Of a stretch of DNA of 64,000 nucleotides, positions 1 through 12,335 are shown in pieces. Under the pieces are notes generated by a model, which worked only from the letters and a program-made list of their open reading frames with translations, was not told the origin of the DNA and ran no database searches. The stretch lies in assembly GCA_009823395.1 (NCBI GenBank), contig CM020507.1:5821001-5885000 (forward strand). The letters run 5' to 3'. Origin of the DNA: Thamnaconus septentrionalis (taxonomy: Eukaryota > Chordata > Actinopteri > Tetraodontiformes > Monacanthidae). The translations under genes were made by a program, and so were the position numbers. How positions within the stretch are numbered: position 1 is the stretch's first letter; the number at the start of each line of letters is the position of its first letter.

Positions 1-818
1 AACCGAGGTGTCAAGTGTGCAGTGTTCAATGCACTCGTGGGTTTTGGTCCCATTTCTCTACTACGTTTGTTCTGGCTGTGAGAATTTGTCCAGTGTGGGT
101 ATTGGTTTTTTGCCTGTAGATGGCTATGGAGCACCGAGAGCTGTCATTGTTGCTCTAAAACATTTTTTTTCACCAGTCCTGACGTGTTTGCTGAATTTCG
201 TCAAAACTGAACAAGGTTAAGGGGGCCAAAATTGGCTTGAAAGACGCCTAAGGTAAATAAAAAAACATTCCATAAACAATTTCTATCGTTCGAGCCACGT
301 CTGTCATCAGGCTCAGCCCCTGTAAGTGGGTCAAATGCCTTTAGGTCCTAAGTGTGCGTGAAAGGTGCACTGGCGCTGCTTGCTGCAGGCGGTTCAACAA
401 GGATCCATTCATTTTCAACAGCTGCTTCCTTCTGAATTCAGGGTGACCGGGGTTCAACAAGTGACAATGTGTAATTGCTATTCCACAGCAAATGTCATGA
501 CCCCGGTGCAGTGAACCACTCACTGAATTGGGCCCAAACTGGTTGAACCACATTGTTGGGCCTTCTGCCAGATACTGAGAAACCTGAGACAATGTTCTTT
601 CTTCCTCTCCAGACCGGTGTTTCGATCAGTGGGGGCCCACCACATACTGTATTAATCTTCATTAATCATCAATCATTATCATCATTACAGATGTTTCATA
701 TCTGGCTCTCAGATTCTCTGTGTCTTCTAAAGCTTTTTTTTTTTTTTCATCTGTGCAGTCATTTTTTTTGCTCTGCGTCTGATTTGACGGATCTTTCTTC
801 ATTTGTTCCATTTCTCAG
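1..818. other. No supported gene; upstream or intronic sequence of the cytokine gene
   Basis: Short open frames here have no recognisable homology. The next exon begins at 819 in the middle of a codon, so at least one earlier exon must exist. It is either before the window or too short to recognise here. The bases before 819 form a pyrimidine-rich splice acceptor ending in TTTCTCAG. Confidence 0.5.
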
Positions 819-2907
819 CTGCGTCACCAGAGGTGAACATGCCCCTGTCGTCTATCACCATCAAGGAGGGCCAAACTATTGTGCTGCGCCAGCAAAAAAA
901 AGAACTGAAGCTGTACGCCGTTAATCAGCAGAATTCTCAAAACAACGGTAGGATCGCATCAACTGCAACCTCAACTGCACACAATAAAATGCATCCTCTT
1001 AACAGCTTCACATTTTCACAAAGGTGCAATAAAGACTCATCAAGACGCATTTAGATAGCTGTAAATCGTTTATATCCTACAAATATTTTATTTTTTATTG
1101 CCTTATTTTCTTTTAAATAATAAAGGAGGAAAGAAATATCATGGGATATGTAGAAAACACGTTGCTTTAATGTCTATTGAAAATGAACCAAAGCAAAGTT
1201 GCAACCAAATCAGTGTCTTTGAAGCCCCACAGTGTTTAGCTCTTTATTGAAACGACTCTGAAAACACTGGAAACATGGAGGAAATACAGCTGTTTTATGA
1301 CTGGCTGACTATTAATATTATTTCTTCAAGTTCAGCGGGCCAGGTTTAAGAAGCCCAACGGGCCGCACATGGCCCCCGGGCCGTAGTTTGCCCACGCCTG
1401 CACGATGCCGTGTGTGGCACACAGTTATTTGAACGACTGACCGTGTGTTGTGTTTAAAGACGCCTCTCGTTCTTCTTCTTTCCTCAGTGGAAATCATTCA
1501 TCAGGAACACAACCAGATGGCCTTTAAATTCTCATACAAAAAAAGCAACTACTACATGGCTGTGCAAGGAAGTGATATAAAGGTAAAAGCACGGACACGT
1601 GTTGACATTTTTTTCATGGTTGTTTTTATTGTTCTTTTATTGTGGAAATATAATGTAATGAGACTATAAAACAAAGGGTGTTTTGGCCGAGAGGAACGGA
1701 CGGGAGTCAAGGACTGATTCAAGAACTGACTCAGATTGAACCACACAGTGGAGACAAATTCACTTTTCACAAATTCACACTCTACTTCCTGCCTGTTGTT
1801 GGAGCCATTATAAGTCATATTTTGAAGTTTCCCTCCTCTCTGTGTGCGCTGCCAGATGATGAAGGCCGCTCCGGTCAGCAGCACTGCCAGCATCCCCTCG
1901 TCCTACCTGTTCAGAAAGGTGGACATGGGAGGCGGACACCACTACGGCCTCACCTCTGTGGAGAGGCCCTGCAAGTACATCTCCAGAACCAGGCAGAGCC
2001 CAGACGTCCTCACCCTCTCCGACAACTACATGGAGTGTCTTCTCATCACAGATGAGAAGAAGGTAGTTTCATCTTTTCTCTTGCTTGGCATTTTTTGGAA
2101 CTTTATTTTTTATTTAAGGTTTTTATTAACACAGACAAACACTCAGGAGATGCTTTAATACCTACACATACATGCACTCGGCAGTCCTGAAAACTTTACC
2201 ATGGCGTTATTGTTGGTCACTTTAGTTATTTTTATACTAGTTCAGTACAAAGAAAATCTCAAATCATGTCTACTACCTATAAACAGTACTACATTTAGCT
2301 ACATCAACTGTGTCAAAAATATAACAATACATACTTACATAATCTCAATACTACACAGTTGTTACCAAAACAGTATCTTCAAAAAATGTTTCTAATATTT
2401 GTACACCTTCCCATATTTGCTGAATAGATGTGGTTATTTTGAACCGAACAAGCGCATTCAAATAAAACACAGATACAAAAAATAAAAGAAATCCATTAAG
2501 TCGAGGTACCGAGAACCCAACCATTGCCTGGATTACTGGAGACCATTTATCATGAAATCTATCAGATTTCGTTGTAACCTTGCGGTGATTCTTTCACAAC
2601 ATGACAGAACATTTCTTAGTCTTTCTCTCCATTCTGATTGGCTGGCAGGCTGTGGCTTCAGCCAGGACGCTGGTTTTATTGTTTTCTTTGCAGTTAAGAC
2701 GAAAAATTCTCAACAAGTGCAAGCGTGTTCTTTTGGATTATTTGTTCTTCAGGTTGCCTCTCGACCTCAAACTTTAATTTGAGGAAACGTAGACGCTGGG
2801 CTGCACCTTTACTTCTAATGATCTGTCACTTGACCACACCCTCGTCATGAGACTTCACTCTGGGAATTTGCTTTTTGTGTTTTGTTTCTCAGACTGCCAC
2901 TGACTGA
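819..2907 (+). CDS. Interleukin-1-family (beta-trefoil) cytokine, 3' exons, 5' end not found
   Basis: Four exons can be joined with correct GT/AG borders and phases: 819-947, 1488-1582, 1856-2062 and 2893-2907, ending in TGA. They encode about 148 residues. The order of motifs follows the mature IL-1 domain: an ELKLYAV segment like ELKALHL of IL-1 beta, then KSNYYMAV in the place of KNLYLSC, then YLFRKVDMGGGHHYGLTSVE followed by CKYISRTRQSPDVLTL, which fits the [20 protein letters not shown]...STSQAENMPVFL region. IL-1-family proteins are secreted or released cytokines that signal through TIR-domain receptors. No signal peptide or caspase site is seen because the N-terminus is missing. Which member it is (IL-1, IL-18-like or a fish-specific member) cannot be decided. 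The last exon adds only TATD. AATAAA signals at 3118-3123 and 3433-3438 could end the transcript. Confidence 0.62.
1160..1405 (+). mobile_element. hAT-like nonautonomous repeat copy, in cytokine intron
   Basis: The copy runs from a segment containing TGAAAATGAACCAAAGCAAAG to the end GGGCCGTAGTTTGCCCACGCCTG. It is shared with 4780-5150 and, inverted and more diverged, with 16955-17145. The end CAGGGGTGGGCAAACT (seen inverted at 16960) is typical of hAT-derived vertebrate repeats. It lies in the intron between 947 and 1488. Confidence 0.55.
2112..2500. repeat. Dispersed repeat of about 390 bp, also at 54160-54560
   Basis: This AT-rich stretch in the last intron of the cytokine gene aligns along its length with 54160-54560. 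Shared blocks include CTCAAATCA, TAATCTCAATACT, CAGTTGTTACCAAAA and TTTGTACACTTTCCCATA. It encodes nothing recognisable. The family is unknown, and terminal repeats were not identified. Confidence 0.6.
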
Positions 2908-3440
2908 GGCTCGCTCACTCTTCAGACCATCCATCCAAAGCTTCAGCAGCAGCAGGAGCAGCAGCAGCAACAGCAGCTGTCACACCAGCCCAACACTTTC
3001 CACACAGCTTTTCTTTCTGTTGTAGTTTGGTTGAGATGAAGAAGGTGTGGCAGCTGAACGAAGCCAGATGGTGGTAACGGATATATGACACCAGTGATGC
3101 TCACTGACACTGTTGTGAATAAATAGCTGCGTCTGTCATACTAACTGCTGAGGCTTTCAGTGTCGCTCTGTTATCTTTCCAGGAGAAAGTTTGTGTTTTT
3201 CGTTGGTTCCAGAACTTTAAAAAAAAAAGAAAATGTATATTGTCTATTGTCATGTATTTTCCTTTTTCTTTTGTAAATCTTGAAGATCTATCAGGTCCGT
3301 CTGTTTTTTTCTTATTAGAAATATTATTATTATATTATTGTCATTTATATGAGCTATGGAATACTTTTTGGTAACTTTTTATTGTTTTGTTTTTTTTTTT
3401 TTTTTAAATCATGCCTGTGAATAATATTTCAGAATAAAAG
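2908..3440 (+). other. Probable 3' UTR of the cytokine gene
   Basis: This follows the TGA at 2905-2907. It contains a short CAG-rich stretch at 2943-2975, many T runs, and AATAAA at 3118-3123 and 3433-3438. It has no coding features. Confidence 0.4.
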
Positions 3441-4107
3441 ACTAAACTTGTAGATGAATGATGATGATGTTTTTTTTTGTTTGTTTTTTTTAAAAATCTG
3501 GACACATTTTGGGAGAAAACTGTGAACCTGAAACCTAGTCAAAGGTTTCAGCTTAAAACCGAAATAAATGGAACCCATGGAAGGAAAGATTAAAAAGCCA
3601 GTTTAACACTGTGGTGTTAAAAACAGGATGCAGGATGTTTGAAGTCTCAGCCAGGACTTTATCAGGGTTTAAAGACTCAAACAAGCCAGTGAGTGAAAAC
3701 AGTGAGGAAGGTGACAGACTCGGCTGCTTAAAGAAGGCTCATTTTATCTGTTGGCCGAGTCACTGCATGTTATCCTTTTTGTAGTCAACAAAAAGCAATG
3801 GTAATATTTAGAATACCTCGTCCTCCCAACCTGACAGCACACCAGCGGTGTGTCTGCCCTGCAGTGCTTCATCTGTCTCCAGTCTGCAGGGTTTCACAGC
3901 CAATTGTGTCCAGCGCTGCAGCCAACTTCCTCTGGCATGCACAGGGTCAAATAAGGCCACCATGCTTAGTCTTCCTGATAGATAAGTCTTCTTATTCCTG
4001 AATGACTGCATTTTGCTGCAGCATCTGGCACAAACACAAGTCCCTCTTTTCTCAGAGACGGCCCTGAAACCCGAGTGCACACAGCCAGTGTCAGCGCACG
4101 TGATGCA

Positions 4108-4142
4108 TCACACACACATACACACACACACACACACACACA
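4108..4142. repeat. (CA)n microsatellite
   Basis: CA dinucleotide repeat with one interruption. Confidence 0.9.
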
Positions 4143-4779
4143 TCTGCCGCAAGAGGGCCTGAGTCACTCCGGAGTGACTTCAACCTGATCACCGAACTCA
4201 CAGGTGTGAAACTCAGGCCCAAGGGCAAAATTTGTAATTATATTTGCAATACAAAATCACCACTAGACCTGCTGGCCTGCCGCTATTATTCAGCACCACT
4301 AGTAATACAAATACCAGAATGCCCTGCTGGTATTTGGCCGTGACAATCAGAACAGGATACTATTATTATTATAATAATAGTATAACATTGCTTTATTGTT
4401 GTTATTTTAAACAATTTCAAAGGTTAATGTTGAAATTTAAATCAGAAGGCTGCAAATAAAAAAGAGCCATACCATTTTTTAGTGACATTTTATTTGTTTT
4501 GACAAGTCTTTTTAAATTTGAAATTCAATTTTGCATGTGTGCAATATGAAGTTATTGATTGTATAATACTAAGCGTTGCAAACACAGCTTTGGGTCCATA
4601 TAAAAAGGTTCACTGTTCTATCTGGAGGAAGATTTTTCCAATAAATATCAACGCTGCAATGAGACTTTGTCCCAGTTTGACATTTTTAGGCCCACTCAGT
4701 GTTTGAGTTTGACACCCTTACTGTAAATGAAAGCGACTATGCGATGTTGGAGGATGGCTCGTTGAGACTGACAGAAAAC

Positions 4780-4955
4780 ATGTTGCTTTAATGTCAGTTG
4801 AAAATGAACCAAAGCAAAGTTACAACAAAATATCTCTTTGATAAAATGACTCTTCAAACACTGAAAATTTTGCAAATGAATGAAATACATTTTTTTCTAG
4901 TATTAACAGTTACTGCTATTTAAAAGTAATTTAGAGTGATGTTATTTTTCTGGAT

Positions 4956-5001
<46 letters not shown>

Positions 5002-5150
5002 ACATCACTGTGTCAGAAAACGTGAGAACGGAAGAAAACTAACATATTCATAAGATTTATCTATATAGTTTCAAGTATCAGTGGGCCAGATGTAAATGCT
5101 CAACGGGCTGCATGTGGCCCAAGGGCTGTAGTTTGCCTGTGCCTGCACAA
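4780..5150 (+). mobile_element. hAT-like nonautonomous repeat, second copy
   Basis: It shares ATGTTGCTTTAATGTCAGTTG and TGAAAATGAACCAAAGCAAAG with the copy at 1160-1405. It ends in GGCCCAAGGGCTGTAGTTTGCC. An (ATC)n microsatellite at 4955-5000 lies inside it. Confidence 0.55.
4955..5000. repeat. (ATC)n microsatellite
   Basis: About 15 ATC units, within the repeat copy at 4780-5150. Confidence 0.95.
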
Positions 5151-5559
5151 GTCCCACTTGTCGTAGCAGCTCCTTAAATGGAAGGAAGTTGTAGAGTTTC
5201 AAACATCCAACACAGTGGAAATGGACTTTGAGCAACGGAAGCCTGATAAACAAAAAAGCAAAAACATGGAAATTATGGAATTATCTTCCTCATGCTTGTC
5301 TGACTGTTTTCCTTTTGCTGTCAGTCACTCAAACAATCCCCATATACATGTGGCCCAGTTTTGTTTTTTTTTCAAAGGGGACATTTCAGAGGTTTGAGGA
5401 AGACTTGCACGAGGCTCTTCGCAATACTGAGGTTATTTAGTTCTGCAGAACACTGGCTGCTGCTGAAGTGCAAACAGCCCTTTAGTTTCACACTGACATT
5501 CACCTTCTCACACCCTTGTATTGTCCCAGCACTAGAAAAATCACATCAAGGTTAAACAA

Positions 5560-6085
5560 TGAAATGCCACAGCCACAGCCGCAGTCACAGTAACAGCCAC
5601 AGTTGCAGTCGCAGCCGCAGTAGCAACCACAGTTGCAACCGCATTCGCAGTAACAACCACAGCCACAGCCGCAGTCGCAGTAACAACCACAGCCGCAGCT
5701 GCAGCCGCAGCTGCAGTAACAACCACAGCCACTGCTACAGCCGCAGCCGCAGTAACAGCCACAACTGCAGCTGCAGTAACAACCACAGCCGCTGCTACAG
5801 CCGCAGCCGCAGTAACAACCACAGCCGCAGCTGCAGCCACAGCCGCAGTAACAACCACAGCCGCAGCCGCAGTAACAACCACAGCCGCAGCTGCAGCCGC
5901 AGTAACAACCACAGCCGCAGTAACAACCACAACCGCAGTAACAACCACAACCGCAGCCGCAGTAACAACCACAGCCGCAGCTGCAGCCGCAGTAACAACC
6001 ACAGCCGCAGTAACAACCACAACCGCAGCCGCAGTAACAACGACAGCCGCAGTAACAACCACAGTCGCAGCCTCAGTCACAGCTT
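5560..6085. repeat. Minisatellite of 18-bp units
   Basis: More than 500 bp of imperfect tandem units based on CCGCAGTAACAACCACAG and a shorter CCGCAG variant. The 3-bp periodicity leaves long open frames on both strands: Ser/Arg/Asn/His-rich on +, Ala/Val/Thr-rich or Leu/Arg-rich on -. No flanking homology supports a gene, so the frames look like by-products of the repeat. Confidence 0.9.
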
Positions 6086-6664
6086 AGCGTTTTGTGGCAT
6101 CTGTGAAGCAGGCCATGGGAACGCCAAGGTCGCCCAGAGTAATCCCCTCTGTCGCTGGCGCCCGGCTCAGCCTGGTATTACGTGCCCTTCAACTGTCCTC
6201 CCCTTCACTGGCTCACTGGCTCGCTTGCTCTAAGTCACTCGCATTAGTGCTGCGTGCCGGCGGTCGCTCACCCCCTCACTCAGCGCTCGACGGAGGCCGC
6301 TCTGTGATGTAGACAGCAGGAGGACGTGGGTACGTTGAACCCAACTGAGCAAACGGAAACAGCCCTGAGTGAATGTGCCAGTGGGAAGCCTTGTTAGGGC
6401 TGAAGGCGAGCTTGACACACAGGAGACATGAAATCAACATCAGAATCTTTGATTCAGTGATTCAAATCCAGTGGAAGTTGCATCACCGCTGTATCACTCC
6501 CATCTAAACTCCCCCATCTTGCTTAGTTATCCTCCCCAACTTTCACTCAACTGTCTTCTCACACTAATTATATTGCAACTGCCAGTAGCTTTTGGGAATT
6601 TTTTTTGTTTCCTGGTGGTTCTCAGGTGCTGCCCTCTGTTGGTGGTTTTCAACACTGGACACAG

Positions 6665-6770
6665 CAGTGGTGATCAAACCTCGGCTGCAGGGCCGCATGC
6701 GGCTCTTTCATCCCTCTGATGCGGCTCCCTGTGGTTTTGGGAAGTAAATAATGAGTATTTTATTCAAATT
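6665..6770 (+). mobile_element. Transposon end remnant
   Basis: GATCAAACCTCGGCTGCAGG followed by GCCGCATGCGGCTCTTTC resembles the ends of hAT-type vertebrate repeats that end in CAAACTC-CGGC. It is short and without coding capacity. Confidence 0.35.
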
Positions 6771-6871
6771 TATTTGATTAGTTTGTTAGCTAAAACATTG
6801 CATGCCTTTTATTAGACCAGTTCCCTCATCAAGCTGCTCTAAACACAATTTTCTCTTGGAGATCTATCTAT

Positions 6872-6903
6872 CTATCTATCTATCTATCTATATATATATA
6901 TAT
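6872..6903. repeat. (CTAT)n/(TA)n microsatellite
   Basis: Tetranucleotide repeat running into a TA repeat. Confidence 0.9.
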
Positions 6904-7438
6904 TTCTAAAATATCAATCTAAATTTATAAAATCTAATCAACATGTCGCTCTAAATATGCATCACGATCGCCAATGTTGTCTTGAACTTTTCGAACCCTG
7001 GCAGACAAATGTTTCTGTGATTTGGCAGCACCTGAAGGCCCTTCTTCTCTTGCAGTTTATCCTCTCCACCTGTTCAATTTAAAGGGACTCCATTACCATA
7101 ACATGTCTTTTTGCATCACTGGCTCGGCAACTAACCCACCAAGTGTGAAAAGTGACAGCTTGAGCATTTCTCAATGGGCTGTTTTTCGTGTGTGTGTGTC
7201 TTTGATCACAAGTGGACCTGATTCTGACCTGATCAAACTGACCAATATGGAGACTTGTTTTTCTAATGTGAGAGAAACGACAGCAGCCTGCAGGGACTGA
7301 AGCAGAGCTGGGAAGTGAGTTGACTGCTCACCGGACATGAATCACTTTGTTGAATTTTTTCACTTTTGTTGAATTTTCACTTTCAGAACTTTTGACCTTT
7401 TGTGAGATCATCTGATAAATTAGTTTTTACTTTCTCCT

Positions 7439-7481
7439 CTTTTCTCTTTTCTTTTCTTTTCTTTTCTTTTCTTTTCTTTTA
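7439..7481. repeat. (TTTTC)n microsatellite
   Basis: Pentanucleotide repeat of about eight units. Confidence 0.9.
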
Positions 7482-7949
7482 CAACCTGTCCAAAATGATT
7501 CTGGAACAAGCATCTGCGCCTAAAATCACACATGCTGTGTGGTTTAAGGAATGTTGGCAGGGAGTTATATCACTCTTAAAGGAGTGATCAGATATTTTGC
7601 CCCCGTTTTGCAACTTTAAAGAACGTCATACAGTCAGAGACGAAATTGCAAAAGAGTGCACACATCTGCTCCGACTATTGTTTCCTCACAGTTTTTCCTG
7701 GAAGAGAACTGCACCGCCGCAGCCTAAGATGAGAAAATTGCTTTCAATGATTATTGACGGGAAAGCACCTTCCACTTCTCTCAAATCACCGATAAGAGTG
7801 GGAAAACTACTGAGGCCCTTGAACAGGAAGTGTGCAGACTGGAATATTATTTAAGGAACAATCTAAATCGCAGCAAATGAAACAGAATGCAGAAAACAAG
7901 TCATCTTCCCATCTCACAAAACCATGAACTTCATGTTGATCATTTAGAT

Positions 7950-8045
7950 CAGTGTTTTTTCAACTGGTGGGTCGCAACCGACTTTGGAGTCGCTGAGCTG
8001 TTTTGATTGGGTTGCAGCTTTGCGGGCAGTTTTCCCTATTTTTAA
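7950..8045 (+). mobile_element. hAT-like terminal fragment
   Basis: AGTGTTTTTTCAACTGGTGG followed by GTCGCAACC is the usual end of a common hAT-derived vertebrate repeat. It directly abuts the SINE-like copy at 8061. Confidence 0.4.
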
Positions 8046-8060
8046 AATAATTTTAATATG

Positions 8061-8413
8061 GGACGACATGGTGGCGCACTGGCCTAACGTCGTCGCCTCA
8101 ATCGCCTTCGATTCCCAGGGTCTCCTGGGGCCTTTCTGTGTGGAGTTTGCATGTTCTCCCTGAGTCTGCTGGGTTCTGTCCATGTTCTCCAGCTTCCTCC
8201 CACACTGCAAAAACATGCATGTGACGTGAGTTGGGAACTCTAGATTGACCGTAGTTATGTGTATGAGTGCGAATGGTTGTGTGTCTCCATGTGTCCCTAA
8301 TAAAGTGGCCACTGGTCTGGGGTGTCTTCACCCTATGACAGCTGGGAGAGGCTCCAGAAGACCTACGACACCTTGAGAGTAGGAAGAAGCCAGCATTGAA
8401 AATGGATGAATGG
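8061..8413 (+). mobile_element. tRNA-related SINE-like dispersed repeat
   Basis: The head GGACGACATGGTGGCGCACT and the B-box-like TTCGATTCCCAGG are followed by a body with GTGGAGTTTGCATGTTCTCC, CTTCCTCCCACA and AACATGCATGTGACGTGAG. It ends in CAGCTGGGAGAGGCTCCAG and a GGATGAATGG tail. Related copies lie at 63058-63470 (+), about 56390-56645 (-) and about 18455-18600 (-). It is a widespread repeat type in fish. Confidence 0.7.
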
Positions 8414-9761
8414 TCTTTTTATATATACTTAGAGAAAATGTTGGGCATTTATTTTTGCGGGACACAATTCAATTGAATATTTCAATAATTTATTGACTAG
8501 ACATGATAGAAAGTGGGATTGCGTTTTTAGTTTTGTGGAATACATTTGAGTGGCGACTTCATGATAAGGAACTAAAGTGAGGCTGCTGAGACTCCACCAG
8601 TTTAGAACCACTGATTGAGATGAATGATTCCCTACATTGTTTGCTTTCGATGACAGCTCCACCCAGCATGCAGTCAAGAAGTAGTAGTAGTCTGTACTCG
8701 TGCAGCTTCCACAGGGACCCGCTGTGTTATTCACATGACGTCTTTCTGCAAACCACAAGTTCTCAGTCCACTGCAGCCTGGTGTCAGTTTCTGCAGTGCA
8801 ACTCCAAGAGGTGCCACCTGATAGCGCCGTCACACTGCATTCCTCAAGCCTGGCTGCTCACGGGCAGCACAGCAAAGGTCAAGTCAAACTTCACCGTCCA
8901 CCTGCTGATCTTCGGGGGGGGATTTGATTTACAAAAACGGCGGAGGACAAAGTCACAGTTTTTGCCGCAGACAAAATTTGAAAACAAAAATAAGAGCAAC
9001 ATGTGGGTGAGAGGCCTAATCCAAGCGCTGCTGCTGCTGATTGGCCAGGTGACCTCTGGGATGGACACCTGCCTCCACCCTGGGAGCTGACAGACTACTG
9101 ACAGCTGGATGATTTTCAGCCGCTCCAAAATAAAACTCTTACCGTCAGGCCTTCCGTGTGGTGCCCTGATGACCTGAACCGCGTCTGGATTTGGATTTTT
9201 ATTTTTAGGTTTCCAGCAAACGTGGGGCCGGCAGATACTGTCCATCAGCTCGCGTCCTGCTCTGTGGTTACAACAGCACGTGGGTGGTGGAATACGGTGG
9301 GTGTCAGTGACACTAAAAGGATAATCAAGATGCTCACTGATTCCATGAGAATGTCTGGAATTGTTTTTTGTTTGTTTGTTTTTAATATACAGCAGGTACC
9401 TATGAGATATACCAGATACCTTTCTGTGGAAACAAGTCTTCCAAGGACGATCACTCTCTCTACTGAATACCGCCTCTTTAGTTTCAAGCTAACTTGGCTT
9501 AATTAACTTAGATAAATCCTGACATATAACCTCTCACTAAATAAACATCTGCATATAACAGGCCACACATCCAGAAGCATTTCATTTTTTTGCAGGAACT
9601 CTTAACAAATTGCATAAATCAATATAAAACTTTTCACATAAAAAAAAAAAAATACATATGTGAGCAAAATCTTGTCGGTTCCCCTTCGAAGGCAGTTAGT
9701 AGCTTCACAGCAGAAAGTCATTCATTATTACCTCTTACACAGCAGGAATTATTTACAGTTT

Positions 9762-9762
9762 A

Positions 9763-9805
<43 letters not shown>
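9762..9805. repeat. (ATT)n microsatellite
   Basis: About 14 ATT units. Confidence 0.95.
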
Positions 9806-9810
<5 letters not shown>

Positions 9811-10049
9811 CAAGAGATTTATTTATGAGGACTTTTCCTATTTATTATTTTTTTTACTTCTACTTTTACTGCAGTGCTGATCTCACACTCGACCAAAAAC
9901 CCAACAAGAACTTGAGAAAGATGGAGAAAACCGGTCAAACGGAACTAACTTGAGGGAAAGCGCAGCGTCTTTGTGCACAGGTGAGTGTGAGCGAACCCTA
10001 ACCATGCAGTGACTCGGCCAACAGAGAGGCCACACGTCTCCTGAGCAAA

Positions 10050-12018
10050 AATCTTTTTTTTATTTCTCGTTGAAAGGAACTTGGTAGAATATTACAGCAG
10101 AACACACGACTGAAACAGCTGCCATTTCACGTAACACAGTACAGAAAGAAGGATGTCGTTCAATCTCATGTGTAATATATTGTATCTATATATACTATAT
10201 TTATATTGATATAAAAGAAAAAAAAATATTGCTCCCAGGTGTTTCTATGGTTTTTTTTTCATATGGCATTTCTGCAGTTGCTGTGTTGAAGTGGGTAAAG
10301 TAAAATTCAACGAGAGGTTTACACACTAAAGGAAGCGGGACAATGACAGTGATGTTTCCCTAAGCACGGGAACTCTGTGGCTTTTTTTTTTTTATTATTA
10401 TTATTATTATCATCATTATTATTCGGCTGAGAAGTAAACTTTTTTCCTTTGTTTTGCTATTTTTTTTCATTGCGAGAAATAAAACTTGAAACCGCTCTCA
10501 AACATGGCTAAATACCATCATACATTTAATATGCAAAAGAAAAAAAGAACACAAGGCAGCTCCGCGTGAGAGCAAGCATGCAACAAAAAAAGGTAATATC
10601 TTTTAAAAGGATCACTAAAGACAACATGTGGATGATTGCAGGTGTCTGTGGTTGCGTCGTATGGCAACTGATGGAAAGCCGGTTTATGATGAAACATGAT
10701 TGGAGGGCTGCACTGAAATGAGGGGACAACTGGATGCTCAGTAAAGTGAACTGGAGTGCTGAGTGTTTGCTGACAAACTACGTCAATGGAGTTGTTCCTA
10801 GTAATTGCTATTAGATACTGTGTTATCAATTTGTTGTACTCTTTACTTCCTCTTAGGAATAACAGAAATGTTAGGAAAAAAAAAAACAGGGATGAAATGT
10901 CACCCTGGACAGTTGCATCCAAGTTTAGTGTTTTAAATAAGCCACTTTAGGCAGCATTATCTAATAAATGTCTCATATTTTTAAAGACATATTTCAATAT
11001 ATCTCTTTTGAAAAATAGTTCTATCTATACTTGATCTTTTTAGTAAGTAAATCTCTTTTCCAGTATATGTATTTGTATGTTCTCTTTAGGTACAGCACCC
11101 TGCTGCAGGCTTTGTTTTCCAAAAGCACCAAATTTTTCTTACAATCAGACTGAAAAGTGTTTCAGTCACTAATGGTCCGAGTTCAAGGTTAAAGGATCCA
11201 AATGTAGCACTCTTAGTAAGTCACCAGGGTTAGTTTCCCTTGAGACCTGAACTCAAAAGCCCAGTGAGATTAAGCCTTAAAACTTGACAAACAGTGACCT
11301 GTGCTGGAGGCCTGAGCTTACTGCATCCCATCTGACAAACAGCTCATGGGGAGGTTCAATTTGGACCTGCGTCCGCTCGAGACGTCATCAGTTGCCACAG
11401 ACGTCTGGGGCCGCAGCCGCTGGCTGCAGCTGAAACCCTTTAGAGAGTGATGCACAGGCACAGGTGATGCTGCTGGAAATCACCCGACGCACCGAGGAGT
11501 CAGTGGAGGCTGAGATGCGCGCTGGCCTCCCCACCTTTCAGCTATCGGAGCAAGAGGTTTGCATCTGAGGGAGTTTGGGGTGGGGGAGGCCCAGGAAGGG
11601 ACGTGAAGGTTAAGAGCGAAGGCAGAGTCTTTTTGAACTCCTCTGGATTGTCCTCAGAACCCAAAAAAAGTCATGTGCTTGTAACAGGCCCCCTGCTGGG
11701 GAAACCTCTCACTGGGCCAAACGCCAAAGATGCCCTCGACTTCCATAGCTGAGGTCGCGGCTCCGGGTGGGTCACTTGTCCATGGCAGGTCGTCGTAGAC
11801 AGGAAAGAAGACACACGCAGCCACGAGTGAAACCACTGTGGTCTCACTTCCAACTGCGCACCTGCTGGTGTGGAGTATCAGCATCATCATCACAGGCTGG
11901 AGGTCAGAGCCAGGTGAGCCTTGCCACTGTTGGACAGGAACCAGGAAGTGGGATTGCCTGCAGATGGCTGTGGATTCAGCACTGTCACACTTAATTTGCT
12001 GGGCTACATTTTCATATA

Positions 12019-12062
<44 letters not shown>

Positions 12063-12335
12063 TGTATGGGGGGGGTCTCTCACAGATGAGAGATGACTAG
12101 TGCAGACCGCACTCGTTTCATTTAGCTAGAACATCCACCTAAACTTTATAACATGATTCTCTTACATAGACAGTAATTTCTCAGTCAAATATACTTTTTC
12201 TCGGTTTTTAGCGTTTTAAAGTTCGGTTCGTCATGCACTGTATGGTCGCTCCCGTCTCTCCGTTTATCGCCTGGCTTTGCATCATGTTGTCAGCCCCAAC
12301 ACAAGAACTTCGAGCCACCTTCTCGTCTCCATCCA
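10050..12335 (-). other. purb: Probable long 3' UTR of purb, with a TA microsatellite at 12015-12062
   Basis: This follows the purb stop codon on the minus strand. It is AT-rich and non-coding, with T/A-rich islands at 10380-10500 and 10950-11080. A minus-strand AATAAA lies near 10057-10062. Vertebrate PURB has a long 3' UTR. The end point is inferred. Confidence 0.4.

Larger units (their letters stand above)
3441..10049. other. Intergenic region with repeats; no supported gene
   Basis: Open frames are short and unlike known proteins. The region holds CA, ATC, GATA/TA, TTTTC and ATT microsatellites, an 18-bp minisatellite, hAT-like remnants and a SINE-like copy, listed separately. I see no other structure. 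Confidence 0.55.

Noticed and set aside
5541..6233. Long open frames on both strands (up to 224 codons)
   Set aside because: They are translations of an 18-bp minisatellite and have no flanking coding features or homology.
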